NCBI GenBank assembly: GCA_965200955.1
Contig: OZ241742.1
Span: forward strand, 2,914,001 to 2,978,000
Direction of reading: 5' to 3'
DNA from: Bin80 sp026708685
GTDB lineage: Bacteria > Bacteroidota > Rhodothermia > Rhodothermales > Bin80
Length of the DNA stretch: 64,000 nt
How positions within the stretch are numbered: the first letter of the stretch is position 1; every line of letters begins with the position of its first letter. A model generated the notes under the pieces. That model worked only from the letters and a program-made list of their open reading frames with translations. It was not told the origin of the DNA and ran no database searches. The translations under genes were made by a program, and so were the position numbers. Of this stretch, positions 9,099 to 17,741 are shown one piece after another.

Positions 9099-10061
9099 AT
9101 GATGAATCGTAGAGATTTTGTTCAATGGATCCTTGCGACTGGTTCTGCAGAGTTGATCCAACAACAATCATCCAATCACTTGGATGAGTTGCCCCGCCGC
9201 TTATTTGGCCGAACCAATGAATCAGTGACCATGCTGGGGTTAGGTGGATGGCATCTCGGGGAAATGACTGAGCGCAATGCTCAAGCCACGATTGAACGAG
9301 CGATTGAAGGCGGAGTACGATTTTTTGATACGGCTGAATCTTATCAAAACGGCGGAAGCGAGCGATATCTCGGCAAGTTTCTGGTTCCGAAATACCGTGA
9401 AAAAGCCTATATCATGTCAAAAACTACCGCTACGAATGCTAAGACCGCACGTCAACACTTGGAGTGCACATTGAAACTGCTTAATGTGGATCAAATGGAT
9501 TTATGGCAGATGCACGCCATTACAAGCCCAATAGATGTGGATCAACGCATCAATGCTGGTGTCCTTGATGTGATGGAACAAGCACTTGCCGAGGGAAAAA
9601 CTCGTCATATCGGATTTACTGGACATACCGATCCTGCCGCTCATCAGCATTTACTTGAATTAACGGACATCTTTGATGCCGTTCAATGCCCCATCAATGT
9701 TGCCGATGTGAGCTACAAGAGTTTTACCCAAAATGTTCTCCCCACCGTTGTAGAACGTAATATGGGTGTCATAGCAATGAAAACGCTCGCTAATGGCGGA
9801 TTTTTTGGTGGATCTCGCCATGGTCAACACGGAGATAAACCTAGAGTTATCCCCCATCGTATTTCCATTGAGGAAGCTATCTACTTTGCGTGGTCTCTTC
9901 CCGTTAGCGTGATTGTATCAGGGACTGATGACATGGATCAACTCAATGAGAAAATTTCTCTCGCTCGTTCATTTACAAGCCTATCGGAAGATCAACGCAT
10001 GGATCTCATCCAGCGCGTTGCTGACATGGCAGGTAGGGAGGTGGAATTCTACAAAGCATAA
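9099..10061 (+). CDS. Exported aldo/keto reductase
   Basis: A 320-residue aldo/keto reductase with a twin-arginine-like N-terminus (NRRDFVQWILATG). The catalytic tetrad is visible as D77 (RFFDTAESY), Y82, K108 (IMSKTT) and H139 (LWQMHAIT), and the C-terminal part ends in the usual SLPVSVIVSGTDDMDQL cofactor region. The family reduces carbonyls with NADPH. The RR motif suggests export of the folded enzyme, as with the sugar oxidoreductases later in the window, though the hydrophobic stretch is short. It sits 27 bp before the outer-membrane pair, in the same direction. Confidence 0.88.
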   Translation: MMNRRDFVQWILATGSAELIQQQSSNHLDELPRRLFGRTNESVTMLGLGGWHLGEMTERNAQATIERAIEGGVRFFDTAESYQNGGSERYLGKFLVPKYREKAYIMSKTTATNAKTARQHLECTLKLLNVDQMDLWQMHAITSPIDVDQRINAGVLDVMEQALAEGKTRHIGFTGHTDPAAHQHLLELTDIFDAVQCPINVADVSYKSFTQNVLPTVVERNMGVIAMKTLANGGFFGGSRHGQHGDKPRVIPHRISIEEAIYFAWSLPVSVIVSGTDDMDQLNEKISLARSFTSLSEDQRMDLIQRVADMAGREVEFYKA

Positions 10062-10088
10062 TTTAGATCATCTCAAAAAAAAAAACCG

Positions 10089-11213
10089 ATGCTCATGAAG
10101 GTGCTACCCATAGCGATTCTTTTCGCTTTTTTTACTCACCATGGATTTTCCCAAACCGCTGCCACGATCATGGGAACAGTGACCGATTCCACGGGTGTAC
10201 CAATTGAGCAGGCAAATGTGTTCATTGCCTCCTCAATGGTGGGAACAACGACCAATTCAAATGGTCAGTATACCCTACGCGGTATTCCATTGGGTACCCT
10301 ACGCTTAGTTGTCTCTCGAATCGGATATGAGCCCAGCCATGTGGATCTCTTCATACGGAATGTGGAAACGTATATACAGAATTTTGAAATTGCTGAAAAA
10401 ATATATGAACTCGGAGAAGTGACGGTTTCAAGTGACAATCGCAGATGGCAACGACAACTGGAGCGATTCACTACGATCTTCATTGGTGAAAGCCCAAATG
10501 CTCAGCAAACTGAAATTATGAATCCTCAAGTTCTTGATTTTTCTGGACGAGGAGGTGATTTTAGAGCACAAGCCAGTGAACCACTCATCATCGAAAATCG
10601 AGGACTCGGATATAAGCTCACTTATTTTCTCAATGAATTCATTGCAGAGCCGAATAGTTGGCGATGGGATGGCGAACCGCTCTTTGAAACGTTATCACCT
10701 TCCAGCCCCGAAGAAGCTGCACAGTGGAATGCACGACGAGACTCAGCATTTTATGGCTCGTTTCGTCATTTTCTTCTTTCTGTCATCAATGACCAAGTTG
10801 AAGTTCAGGGATTCAAGATTTACTCACGCCCTGGATCTAATCAGGGTGCCTTTGATCCAAGAGGAGGTGCATCCAGTCGACAGAACAATCGGTTTCCAAT
10901 TGATGTATCTGACATTCTCAAGCCGGGGGACCGTGATGACGAGCGTATCTTAGATTTTAAGGGTTTCGTTGATATTGTCTATACTCACGAACTTGAAAGT
11001 AATGCTTTCCTCAGACTCCAACGACGAGCCGGGCGAGCACGTTATCAGACCTCCACTATCCGTTTAGATCGTGGACCTACTGTTGTAGATTTAAAGGGAG
11101 ATCCTCTTGATCCTTATGGTGTTACTTTCTATGGTGGCTACTTTGCCTATGAACGTACTGGCGACCAAATCCCGAAAGAATTTCGCCCGTGGCTACAAGG
11201 CGATAACTTTTAA
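10089..11213 (+). CDS. Carboxypeptidase-regulatory-like domain outer-membrane/periplasmic protein, copy 1
   Basis: 374 residues. Signal peptide (MKVLPIAILFAFF...GFSQ), then a CarboxypepD_reg-like beta-sandwich of about 90 residues (TDSTGVPIEQANVFI, TNSNGQYTLRGIP), as found in front of TonB-dependent receptors in Bacteroidota. A conserved region follows with RRWQRQLERFTTIFIGES, ASEPLIIENRGLGYKL and a closing DPYGVTFYGGYFAYERTGD. There is no plug or barrel. The start is at 10089, with a second ATG two codons on. It is a close paralogue of the next gene; the function is unknown, likely cell-surface. Confidence 0.85.
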   Translation: MLMKVLPIAILFAFFTHHGFSQTAATIMGTVTDSTGVPIEQANVFIASSMVGTTTNSNGQYTLRGIPLGTLRLVVSRIGYEPSHVDLFIRNVETYIQNFEIAEKIYELGEVTVSSDNRRWQRQLERFTTIFIGESPNAQQTEIMNPQVLDFSGRGGDFRAQASEPLIIENRGLGYKLTYFLNEFIAEPNSWRWDGEPLFETLSPSSPEEAAQWNARRDSAFYGSFRHFLLSVINDQVEVQGFKIYSRPGSNQGAFDPRGGASSRQNNRFPIDVSDILKPGDRDDERILDFKGFVDIVYTHELESNAFLRLQRRAGRARYQTSTIRLDRGPTVVDLKGDPLDPYGVTFYGGYFAYERTGDQIPKEFRPWLQGDNF

Positions 11214-12291
11214 GTGCACTTGCTCCATTCTGGTACTACTTTTGAGTAGTGATGTCTACGGCCAGAGTAGCACACTGATCGGCCGCCTCTCCGATGCCGA
11301 AACGTTACGGCCGCTTCAAGGAGCACACGTTTTTATAGCATCCTCTCTCATCGGATCTGCATCACATGAAGATGGCTCATTTGTGCTTAATGAAATCCCT
11401 CCTGGTGCTCACAGAATCGTTGTCACTATGCTTGGTTATGAACCAACCAGTATAGATACGCTTTTCCGAAAGGATCACCGTTATGAAATTGATGTAAGTC
11501 TCCATTCAACTACCGTTGAGTTAGAAGAAGTGGTCGTCAATGCACGTTTGGCTCGTAGATGGCAAAGACGGCTACGCAAGTTTACACGTCTCTTTCTTGG
11601 GGAGACGATCAATAGCGACTCTACGCACATCCTAAACCCCGAAGTACTCAGCTTTAAAAGCCGTCTGGGAAAACTATCTGCTACAGCAAGTGAGCCCCTC
11701 ATCATTGAAAACCGTGCATTAGGGTATCGTTTACAGTATTACCTGAAGGAATTCTTTCACTTCGGGCATACCATCAAGTATGATGGAGAACCCTCCTTTA
11801 CCGAACTGATCCCTGCCGATTCATCCGAAATGGAACGCTGGCAAACCAACCGTGAAGTTGCTTTCTATGGATCAGAGAGACATTTTCTTCTATCACTGAT
11901 CAACCAGACAACACAGGCAGAAGGATTTGAGATTCATCGACTGTTCTCTTTTGAATCCAGTAGCCCACGATTCAATATGGATCCGTTGGATTTATTGGAA
12001 CTGGGCCCTACTCCACTTGAACAAATCTTTACGTTTTCAGGCATACTGGAAGTTACTTATTCCGAAGAATTGGAAGATGAAAGCTTCAAAGACTGGCAAA
12101 GACAACCGAACTGGCAACGCCCAGGTCCTCAACGCTCCTTCATGGAGTTAAATTCTGGTCCCACCTTGATAGATGAATCTGGAGAAGTCATTGATCCCTA
12201 TGGTGTCACGGTCTACGGATACTTTGCCTTTGAACGTATGGCCGATAAAGTACCCAAAGAATACCGTCCTCCCAATTGGAATCATCATTAA
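11149..12291 (+). CDS. Carboxypeptidase-regulatory-like domain protein, copy 2
   Basis: The paralogue of the gene just upstream. The same order is seen: signal peptide (CTCSILVLLLSSDVYGQ), regulatory beta-sandwich (DAETLRPLQGAHVFI, HEDGSFVLNEIP), ARRWQRRLRKFTRLFLGE, ASEPLIIENRALGYRL and DPYGVTVYGYFAFERMADKVPKEYRP. The start is unclear: the frame is open back into copy 1, and the ATG at 11149 gives a long n-region and a 65-bp overlap. ATGs at 11107 and 11122, or a TTG inside the signal peptide, are other options. The overlap suggests tandem duplication with fused borders and coupled translation. Confidence 0.8.
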   Translation: MNVLATKSRKNFARGYKAITFKCTCSILVLLLSSDVYGQSSTLIGRLSDAETLRPLQGAHVFIASSLIGSASHEDGSFVLNEIPPGAHRIVVTMLGYEPTSIDTLFRKDHRYEIDVSLHSTTVELEEVVVNARLARRWQRRLRKFTRLFLGETINSDSTHILNPEVLSFKSRLGKLSATASEPLIIENRALGYRLQYYLKEFFHFGHTIKYDGEPSFTELIPADSSEMERWQTNREVAFYGSERHFLLSLINQTTQAEGFEIHRLFSFESSSPRFNMDPLDLLELGPTPLEQIFTFSGILEVTYSEELEDESFKDWQRQPNWQRPGPQRSFMELNSGPTLIDESGEVIDPYGVTVYGYFAFERMADKVPKEYRPPNWNHH

Positions 12292-12413
12292 TTAGCTTTA
12301 CCCAATACAAATTGACTCAACAACTGCTACTTTTTTCATTCGGTGAAAGTGACCAGTTCGTTATACATGGCCTCTGTAAAATCAGTTTAGAGGATGATCT
12401 TTGTCATTGTATT

Positions 12414-12457
12414 ATTGTGATATTCATTCATAATCGTTTTGTGAATGAAATCGCAAT
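12414..12457. terminator. Hairpin between convergent genes, possible two-way terminator
   Basis: A 17-nt left arm (12414-12430) pairs with a 16-nt right arm (12442-12457) with about two interruptions and an 11-nt loop. It lies between the convergent genes ending at 12291 (+) and 12496 (-), where a shared terminator is expected. The arms are AT-rich and the T runs are short. Confidence 0.45.
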
Positions 12458-12495
12458 ATTCATCCTTTCAGGACTCTAACTCTCCCATGAGCTCC

Positions 12496-13602
12496 TTACG
12501 AATCGCTGGACATTTGAATTGTAGTTCCAGATTTAGCTGATTCAATGGCAGCATCAAGGATTTCCATAGCAATCATATTGATCGATAGTGACGAAAGAGT
12601 TCCTTCGGGATCAGTATCTCCCCTGACAACAGCCGCAAGAAATGCAAATGGATCGTGATGAGGGGGAGTCATCTGTGGCAATTGCGAGAAGTCCATCGGA
12701 TCACTACCCGAAATTCCAATCGTTCCGTCCGTTGAATTGACTGCATAAACGAATCCATTCGTACCATAAATGTCCATATCCTTTCGACTAAAGGGCCAGT
12801 TCCATGATGCCTGAATGATGGCTTGGCTTGATGGAAAGGTTACGATGATGGTTGCTTCATCATCTACGTATCCATAGGGTGGATCTGGTTTGAAAATTTG
12901 AGTGACCGCTGTTACACTGGTGGGACGCTGACCGTCGTTAAGCCATGTGATCAAGTTCGCACCGTAGCACCCAAAATCAGTGATCGCCCCTCCCCCATTC
13001 TTTTCTTCAGTCAAAAGCCAGGAGGAAAACTCCGGTCCAACACCAATTTCGATGGGACCTTCATGGCCATCACGTACGACAATTTTTCGTATCTCTCCGA
13101 TGGAAGGAAGAGATTCTTTGGCATAATGAACACTTGGATACCAAGTGGTTTCATAATTGGTTAGCAAGTGAATTCCTGCAGAGTCAGCAACGGCTTTCAT
13201 TTGCTGAGCATGGTCCAATGAAATCGCCATGGGTTTCTCCACCATCACATGGATACCACGTTTGGCAGCCGCCTTCGTGATCGACAGATGATCGTAAATA
13301 TTTGAAAATACAGTGATCGCTTCGGGTTGAGTCGTGTCTAGCATCTCTTCCACAGAAGCATAAACCATGTCCATGTTAAACCCATAGCGGTCTGACATTC
13401 GCAGTGCCAGATCATAGTCAGACTCTGCAATGCCCACCATTTCCACATCTCCAACTGCTTCTCGCCCCAAGATCCATCCTACATGTCCATGAACCAATCC
13501 TACCACACCAATGCGTACGGGTTGTTGAACATCTTCAGAGGGTAAGGCAGGAGGTACTGATCCCAGAAATAACACGAAGATGAGGGCTACGGTCCAGTTC
13601 AT
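12496..13602 (-). CDS. Secreted Gfo/Idh/MocA-family oxidoreductase
   Basis: 368 residues with a Sec-type signal peptide (MNWTVALIFVLFLGSVPPALPS). The Rossmann domain shows VRIGVVGLVHGHVGW, ISLDHA and the family motif VEKPMAIS. The C-terminal substrate domain has GGGAITDFGCYGANL, where the second key residues lie. Family members oxidise or reduce sugars and inositols with NAD(P). Unlike its neighbours it carries no RR motif. It is the last gene of the 13-18 kb minus-strand cluster, 65 bp after the TIM-barrel gene. The natural substrate is unknown. Confidence 0.88.
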   Translation of the reverse strand: MNWTVALIFVLFLGSVPPALPSEDVQQPVRIGVVGLVHGHVGWILGREAVGDVEMVGIAESDYDLALRMSDRYGFNMDMVYASVEEMLDTTQPEAITVFSNIYDHLSITKAAAKRGIHVMVEKPMAISLDHAQQMKAVADSAGIHLLTNYETTWYPSVHYAKESLPSIGEIRKIVVRDGHEGPIEIGVGPEFSSWLLTEEKNGGGAITDFGCYGANLITWLNDGQRPTSVTAVTQIFKPDPPYGYVDDEATIIVTFPSSQAIIQASWNWPFSRKDMDIYGTNGFVYAVNSTDGTIGISGSDPMDFSQLPQMTPPHHDPFAFLAAVVRGDTDPEGTLSSLSINMIAMEILDAAIESAKSGTTIQMSSDS

Positions 13603-13667
13603 ATCAGATAGACGGTTAGAAATGGTGATCCATCTCTGGAGGATTTTCTGGTTTCAAGAAACGAAGA

Positions 13668-14576
13668 TCAACCCTTGTGCCCATCAACCGTGCGGTAGGC
13701 CTCAATCAAAGCCTGCTCGCCCTCTGCACCTGGGTGCATATTTCCATGTTCCATACCCAGTATTCCCTTAAATCCTTTCTCTCGGATATGTGAAAATACG
13801 TTGGTGAAGTTGATCTCACCCGTAGTGGGTTCTTTGCGTCCAGGGTTGTCACCAATTTGAAAATAGACAATCTCATCCCATGATGCATCAATGTTAGGTA
13901 TTAGATTTCCTTCAGTAATTTGCTGATGGTAGAGGTCATTGAGGATTTTACAGGCTGGACTGTTGACTGAACGGCAGATCTGATATGCATGTGGAATTTC
14001 GGATAAAAAAAGTCCTGGATGGTTGACGGGGTTTAATGGTTCTATGGCCATCACTAAACCATGTGGCTCTAAAATGTCACTGGCTCTACGAAGACTTTCA
14101 ATTACATGTGCTGTTTGATACTCCATATCAGTACGCAGGTCAACAAAGCCTGGTACAACGGTCATCCATGTCGCATTCACACGCTTGGCAATCTCAACAG
14201 ATTCTTCAATTTCCTTGAGAAACTGCTCTCTATGCTGATCATCTCCACTTGCAAGACTGGGTTCGTTCCAGAAAATCGTGTGTGCCACAAAAACCCCCAT
14301 CTGCATGTTACGCTTTGCCATCGTATCTGCAATACGCTCCTGGGTTTGCGTACTGCGACCTTTCATTCCGTTGTCTTCCCATGCCGTAAAGCCTTGATCA
14401 GCTGCAAAGTTTAACTGATCCATGAGGTCTTCTCCTGCACTGTGCTTAAACATTCCAAAATGGGGAGCATAGTGCATTGAAAAATTCTGATTCATAGCAT
14501 TCTTGGTAGAGAATCCAAATGCTGATGCCGCAACAGTTAACACTGATGCAGAGGGAAGAAATTCACGCCGTGTCAT
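13668..14576 (-). CDS. Tat-exported TIM-barrel protein (hydroxypyruvate isomerase / sugar-phosphate isomerase-like)
   Basis: 302 residues. Tat signal MTRREFLPSASVLTVAASAFG, then an AP-endonuclease-2-type TIM barrel. Conserved metal-site segments are MAIEPLNP, LNDLYHQQ, FQIGDNPGRKEPTTGEIN and LGMEHGNMHPGAEGE, closely like hydroxypyruvate isomerase (Hyi). The ACxILNDLYHQQ and GDNPGR blocks are shared with the next gene, so the two are paralogues. It acts in the periplasm if the Tat signal works. In such clusters these proteins act as isomerases, epimerases or keto-sugar lyases; which one applies here is not decidable. Confidence 0.85.
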   Translation of the reverse strand: MTRREFLPSASVLTVAASAFGFSTKNAMNQNFSMHYAPHFGMFKHSAGEDLMDQLNFAADQGFTAWEDNGMKGRSTQTQERIADTMAKRNMQMGVFVAHTIFWNEPSLASGDDQHREQFLKEIEESVEIAKRVNATWMTVVPGFVDLRTDMEYQTAHVIESLRRASDILEPHGLVMAIEPLNPVNHPGLFLSEIPHAYQICRSVNSPACKILNDLYHQQITEGNLIPNIDASWDEIVYFQIGDNPGRKEPTTGEINFTNVFSHIREKGFKGILGMEHGNMHPGAEGEQALIEAYRTVDGHKG

Positions 14577-14600
14577 GATGAAGGATGATTGGTTTAGGGA

Positions 14601-15455
14601 TTACACATCGCAGATCCCAATGGCCTCACGTAACGATATCAAAGGACTGCGGGTTGGAATAAACTCTTGACCTACATAGCCAGTGTGTCCTGTTTCTACA
14701 ATTGCTCGCATGATTGCAGGATAGTAGAGTTCCTGGGATTCATCAATTTCATTACGTCCAGGATTCCCACCTGTATGGTAATGTCCAATGTATTGATGAT
14801 GATCTCTGATCGTGCGGATGACATCTCCTTCCATGACTTGCATGTGAAAAATGTCATACAGTAACTTAAAGTGCTCTGAATTGATGCTCTTACAGAGTTC
14901 AACGCCCCATGATGTGTAGTCACACATGTAGTCGGGATGGCTCACCTTACTATTGAGGAGCTCCATGCACAGCGTAATCCCGTGTGCCTCAGCGGTAGGA
15001 ATGATCTGTATGAGCCCTTCCATGCAGTTCTCAAGTCCTGTAGCATCATCCATCCCGCGTCTGTTACCAGAGAAGCAGATCATACTGTGGTATCCGGCTT
15101 CATGGACGAGCTGAATTCGCTCGTTGAACATAGGGATGAGCCATTCATGATTGGCAGGGTCATTGAATCCGTCGGTTAAACGATCCTTTCCTTCTACAAC
15201 TGGACTAAGCGGCATTGCACATACGAGTCCATATTTTTCTAGTATGGGCCATTCTTCAGGTTCAAGCAACTCAACCGATTGAATCCCCATGGAGGCAGAT
15301 GCGCTGGCAAGTTCTTCGACGGAATAGTCTGGATAACACCACTTGCATACGCTATGATTGATATTTCCACGTAAAGAGAGAGATGAAGTGGCACCAAGTA
15401 AGCTGGCACCAGCTATCCCGGTCATCGCGGTTTCAATGAATGAACGGCGTTTCAT
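14601..15455 (-). CDS. Tat-exported hydroxypyruvate-isomerase-like TIM barrel
   Basis: 284 residues from ATG 15455 (MKRRSFIETAMTGIAGASLLG, Tat signal); an upstream TTG is less likely. The barrel shows CMELLNSK (metal-binding Glu), LLYDIFHMQVMEGD (Asp/His), YHTGGNPGRNEID and YVGQEFIPTR, matching the Hyi subfamily most closely. It is a paralogue of the gene downstream (13668-14576), with a 24-bp gap, and sits 18 bp after the upstream barrel. The expected reaction is aldose/ketose isomerisation of a small sugar or sugar acid, but the exported location argues for an extracytoplasmic substrate. Confidence 0.87.
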   Translation of the reverse strand: MKRRSFIETAMTGIAGASLLGATSSLSLRGNINHSVCKWCYPDYSVEELASASASMGIQSVELLEPEEWPILEKYGLVCAMPLSPVVEGKDRLTDGFNDPANHEWLIPMFNERIQLVHEAGYHSMICFSGNRRGMDDATGLENCMEGLIQIIPTAEAHGITLCMELLNSKVSHPDYMCDYTSWGVELCKSINSEHFKLLYDIFHMQVMEGDVIRTIRDHHQYIGHYHTGGNPGRNEIDESQELYYPAIMRAIVETGHTGYVGQEFIPTRSPLISLREAIGICDV

Positions 15456-15473
15456 CTGCAAAATGGCACTCAA

Positions 15474-16370
15474 CTATGATGTAGGCAGGATACGATCCAT
15501 ACGGGATGCTACATCCTTGAGGTAATTGCGATCACCTGCTGGAACTTCCGCAGTTGCCCATCCCTCATAACCAATCGATTCAAGTGCAACATTGACTGCT
15601 GGCCAATCGCAGTCTCCCTCCCCCAGTGGCACTTCAAAGCCAGCAAACGGGCCTTCGGTATCGCCTTTATTCCGACTATATTCCTTGATATCCAGTTTTA
15701 ATATCCGCGATCCAAGGACTTCAATCCAATGCTCAGGCCAACCATAGGTAACGACATTACCCACATCAAAATACCATCCGACATGATCATGCTCAAATTC
15801 ATCCACATATCGGGCACATTCAAGGGGGCTAAGAAGAAACTTGTTCCATACATTTTCAAAGGCAATTTTAATCCCTAACTCTTGTGCCAATGGGAGTACT
15901 TTACGAATTTCCATTTGCGATCGCATGTACGCATCAGCATAGGAGATGTCTTTGTTCACAACCGCAGGAACAAGAAGTACCGTTGATGCTCCGTATGCGT
16001 GTGCATCACGGATTGCAGTATTGAGTCCATCCACTCCAGCAGATCGAACTTCAGGATCTGGAGATGAGAGAGGTTGGGTCCAATGAACAGAATCAACGAT
16101 TCCGTGAATGGGGAATTGTACTGAGTCACGAGCAGCAATGACCTCTTGCGTATCAAATTCATTCGGGCTCTCCAGTTCTACTCCATCATAGCCCAAATTT
16201 TTCAATAACTGAAATTTTTCAGTCATTGAAAGGCTCGGCTCATCAATCATCGTATATTTGACCGCTTTCTTGATGGTCCCTTTTTGGGTTTGAGCTATCA
16301 CAGTTGACGATCCGAATGATACGGCAACTGCTCCCATAGCACCTGCTCTTAAAAAATCTCTACGTTTCAT
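15474..16370 (-). CDS. Tat-exported sugar-phosphate isomerase/epimerase-like TIM barrel
   Basis: 298 residues, Tat signal MKRRDFLRAGAMGAVAVSFG ending at VIAQ. The IolE/xylose-isomerase-like barrel shows LGYDGVELESP at the first strand, KIAFENVWNKF (metal Glu), VGWYFDVGNVVTYG (Asp), ILKLDIKEY and WATAEVPAG. It differs from the two Hyi-type barrels downstream and belongs to the broader sugar-phosphate isomerase/epimerase group. Only 4 bp separate it from the upstream oxidoreductase gene, so it is clearly in an operon with it. It probably acts on the product of that enzyme. Confidence 0.87.
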   Translation of the reverse strand: MKRRDFLRAGAMGAVAVSFGSSTVIAQTQKGTIKKAVKYTMIDEPSLSMTEKFQLLKNLGYDGVELESPNEFDTQEVIAARDSVQFPIHGIVDSVHWTQPLSSPDPEVRSAGVDGLNTAIRDAHAYGASTVLLVPAVVNKDISYADAYMRSQMEIRKVLPLAQELGIKIAFENVWNKFLLSPLECARYVDEFEHDHVGWYFDVGNVVTYGWPEHWIEVLGSRILKLDIKEYSRNKGDTEGPFAGFEVPLGEGDCDWPAVNVALESIGYEGWATAEVPAGDRNYLKDVASRMDRILPTS

Positions 16371-16374
16371 GGTT

Positions 16375-17679
16375 CTAAAGTTTTTGTACCGATGTTGGTG
16401 TTGTTCTAGAGAGTTTGGTTATTCCTGGTATTGGAACCGGGGGAGTTTCAATGGGCCCAAACTCATGACTTGGAGGAGATAAATCTAGCCCAGAGGACAT
16501 GAGTTCTTCCCAACTCAATTGTAGTCCTGTATACGCACTTTCACGGCCGAGTACAGCAGTGAGTGTGCTAGCTGTGATCTGATTGGTTTCATTGATCGGT
16601 TTCCCCTCACGGATGGATGCAATCAAATCCGTATGCTCCTGAACATATCCATTGGCACCTGGCTCTGTCATTTCAAATAACATACTCCCGTCATGAGCAT
16701 AAATCGCGGAGTTTTGTGGATTTAGATGAGCTATTCCCTTGGTGCCAACCACACGATTTTCAACCCTGTTGGTAGCTCCGGTAAACTGTCTGCATTTTGC
16801 TTCAACAAGAACATCTCCAGGGTAGGTGTACTCTACACTGAAATGATCGTAAATATGGCCATACTCTGGTGCGGTTCTGGCAATTCGTCCTCCCAAGGAA
16901 ATGGCTTGTTCGGGATGGCTTTGAAAGACCCAGTTAATGACATCAATATTATGGACAAATTGTTCTACAATATGATCTCCACCGAGCCATGTAAAGTAGT
17001 ACCAGTTTCTGCATTGCCATTCCATATCACTCATGCCCTCTTTCCGTTCACGAAGCCATATAGGGCCAGTCAGGTAGTACTCTTGGGCGGCTACAATCTC
17101 TCCAATCATACCATCATGGATGTGCTGAATGGCTTCCATAAAACTGGGCTGTCTTCTGTAGAGTGTTCCTGCTACAACAGAAAGTCCTTTTTGGTCAGCA
17201 ATTTTTCCAGCCTCCATGATTTTCATGGCTCCAGCAACATCCACACTCACTGGCTTTTCCATGAACACATGTTTCCCTGCATTCATGGCAGCAGTGAAGT
17301 GCTTTGGGCGGAACCCAGGCGGGGAGGCAAGAATTACAAGATCTATATCGGTATCAAGGATGTTTTGATAGGCATCAAAGCCAACAAAGGCATGATCGTC
17401 ATCGACTTTGTACGCATCACCAATCTCTTGCTGAAGAGCAGTTCTGGAGGCATCAAGGCGATCCTGAAAAAGATCTCCCATAGCAACAATCTCCACTCCC
17501 TCACTGGAAATGACAGCATCTCGTGCAGCTCCGGTACCCCGGCCACCACATCCAATAACTCCAACCCGCATAACATCGCGGGTTCCAGCATATGCAAAAT
17601 TTCCAGAAGCCATCAATCCAAGCGTTCCGGCGGCAGTCACTTTTACAAAGTTTCGCCGATTGATTTCTTGTTCTTTCAT
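16375..17679 (-). CDS. Tat-exported Gfo/Idh/MocA oxidoreductase
   Basis: 434 residues. Tat signal INRRNFVKVTAAGTLGLMASG, then the Rossmann fold with VGVIGCGGRGTGAA and the motif MEKPVSVD. The C-terminal domain contains WYYFTWLGGDHIVEQFVHNIDV, the active-site His region of this long exported subfamily. It is homologous to the protein at 23365-24726 (same length class and motif order). Tat export lets the enzyme cross the membrane with NAD(P) bound, as in glucose-fructose oxidoreductase. It is the first gene of the five-gene cluster, and the likely role is oxidation of a glycoside or sugar in the periplasm. Confidence 0.9.
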   Translation of the reverse strand: MKEQEINRRNFVKVTAAGTLGLMASGNFAYAGTRDVMRVGVIGCGGRGTGAARDAVISSEGVEIVAMGDLFQDRLDASRTALQQEIGDAYKVDDDHAFVGFDAYQNILDTDIDLVILASPPGFRPKHFTAAMNAGKHVFMEKPVSVDVAGAMKIMEAGKIADQKGLSVVAGTLYRRQPSFMEAIQHIHDGMIGEIVAAQEYYLTGPIWLRERKEGMSDMEWQCRNWYYFTWLGGDHIVEQFVHNIDVINWVFQSHPEQAISLGGRIARTAPEYGHIYDHFSVEYTYPGDVLVEAKCRQFTGATNRVENRVVGTKGIAHLNPQNSAIYAHDGSMLFEMTEPGANGYVQEHTDLIASIREGKPINETNQITASTLTAVLGRESAYTGLQLSWEELMSSGLDLSPPSHEFGPIETPPVPIPGITKLSRTTPTSVQKL

Positions 17680-17741
17680 GTGAATAATAAAAAATTAAGA
17701 GATGATTATTGATGAATATAAGGATTCTTTACCTTTTTTGT

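Noticed and set aside
16726..17712. 328-codon + strand frame
   Set aside because: It lies opposite the well-supported Gfo/Idh/MocA oxidoreductase and has no protein-like features; an antisense shadow.
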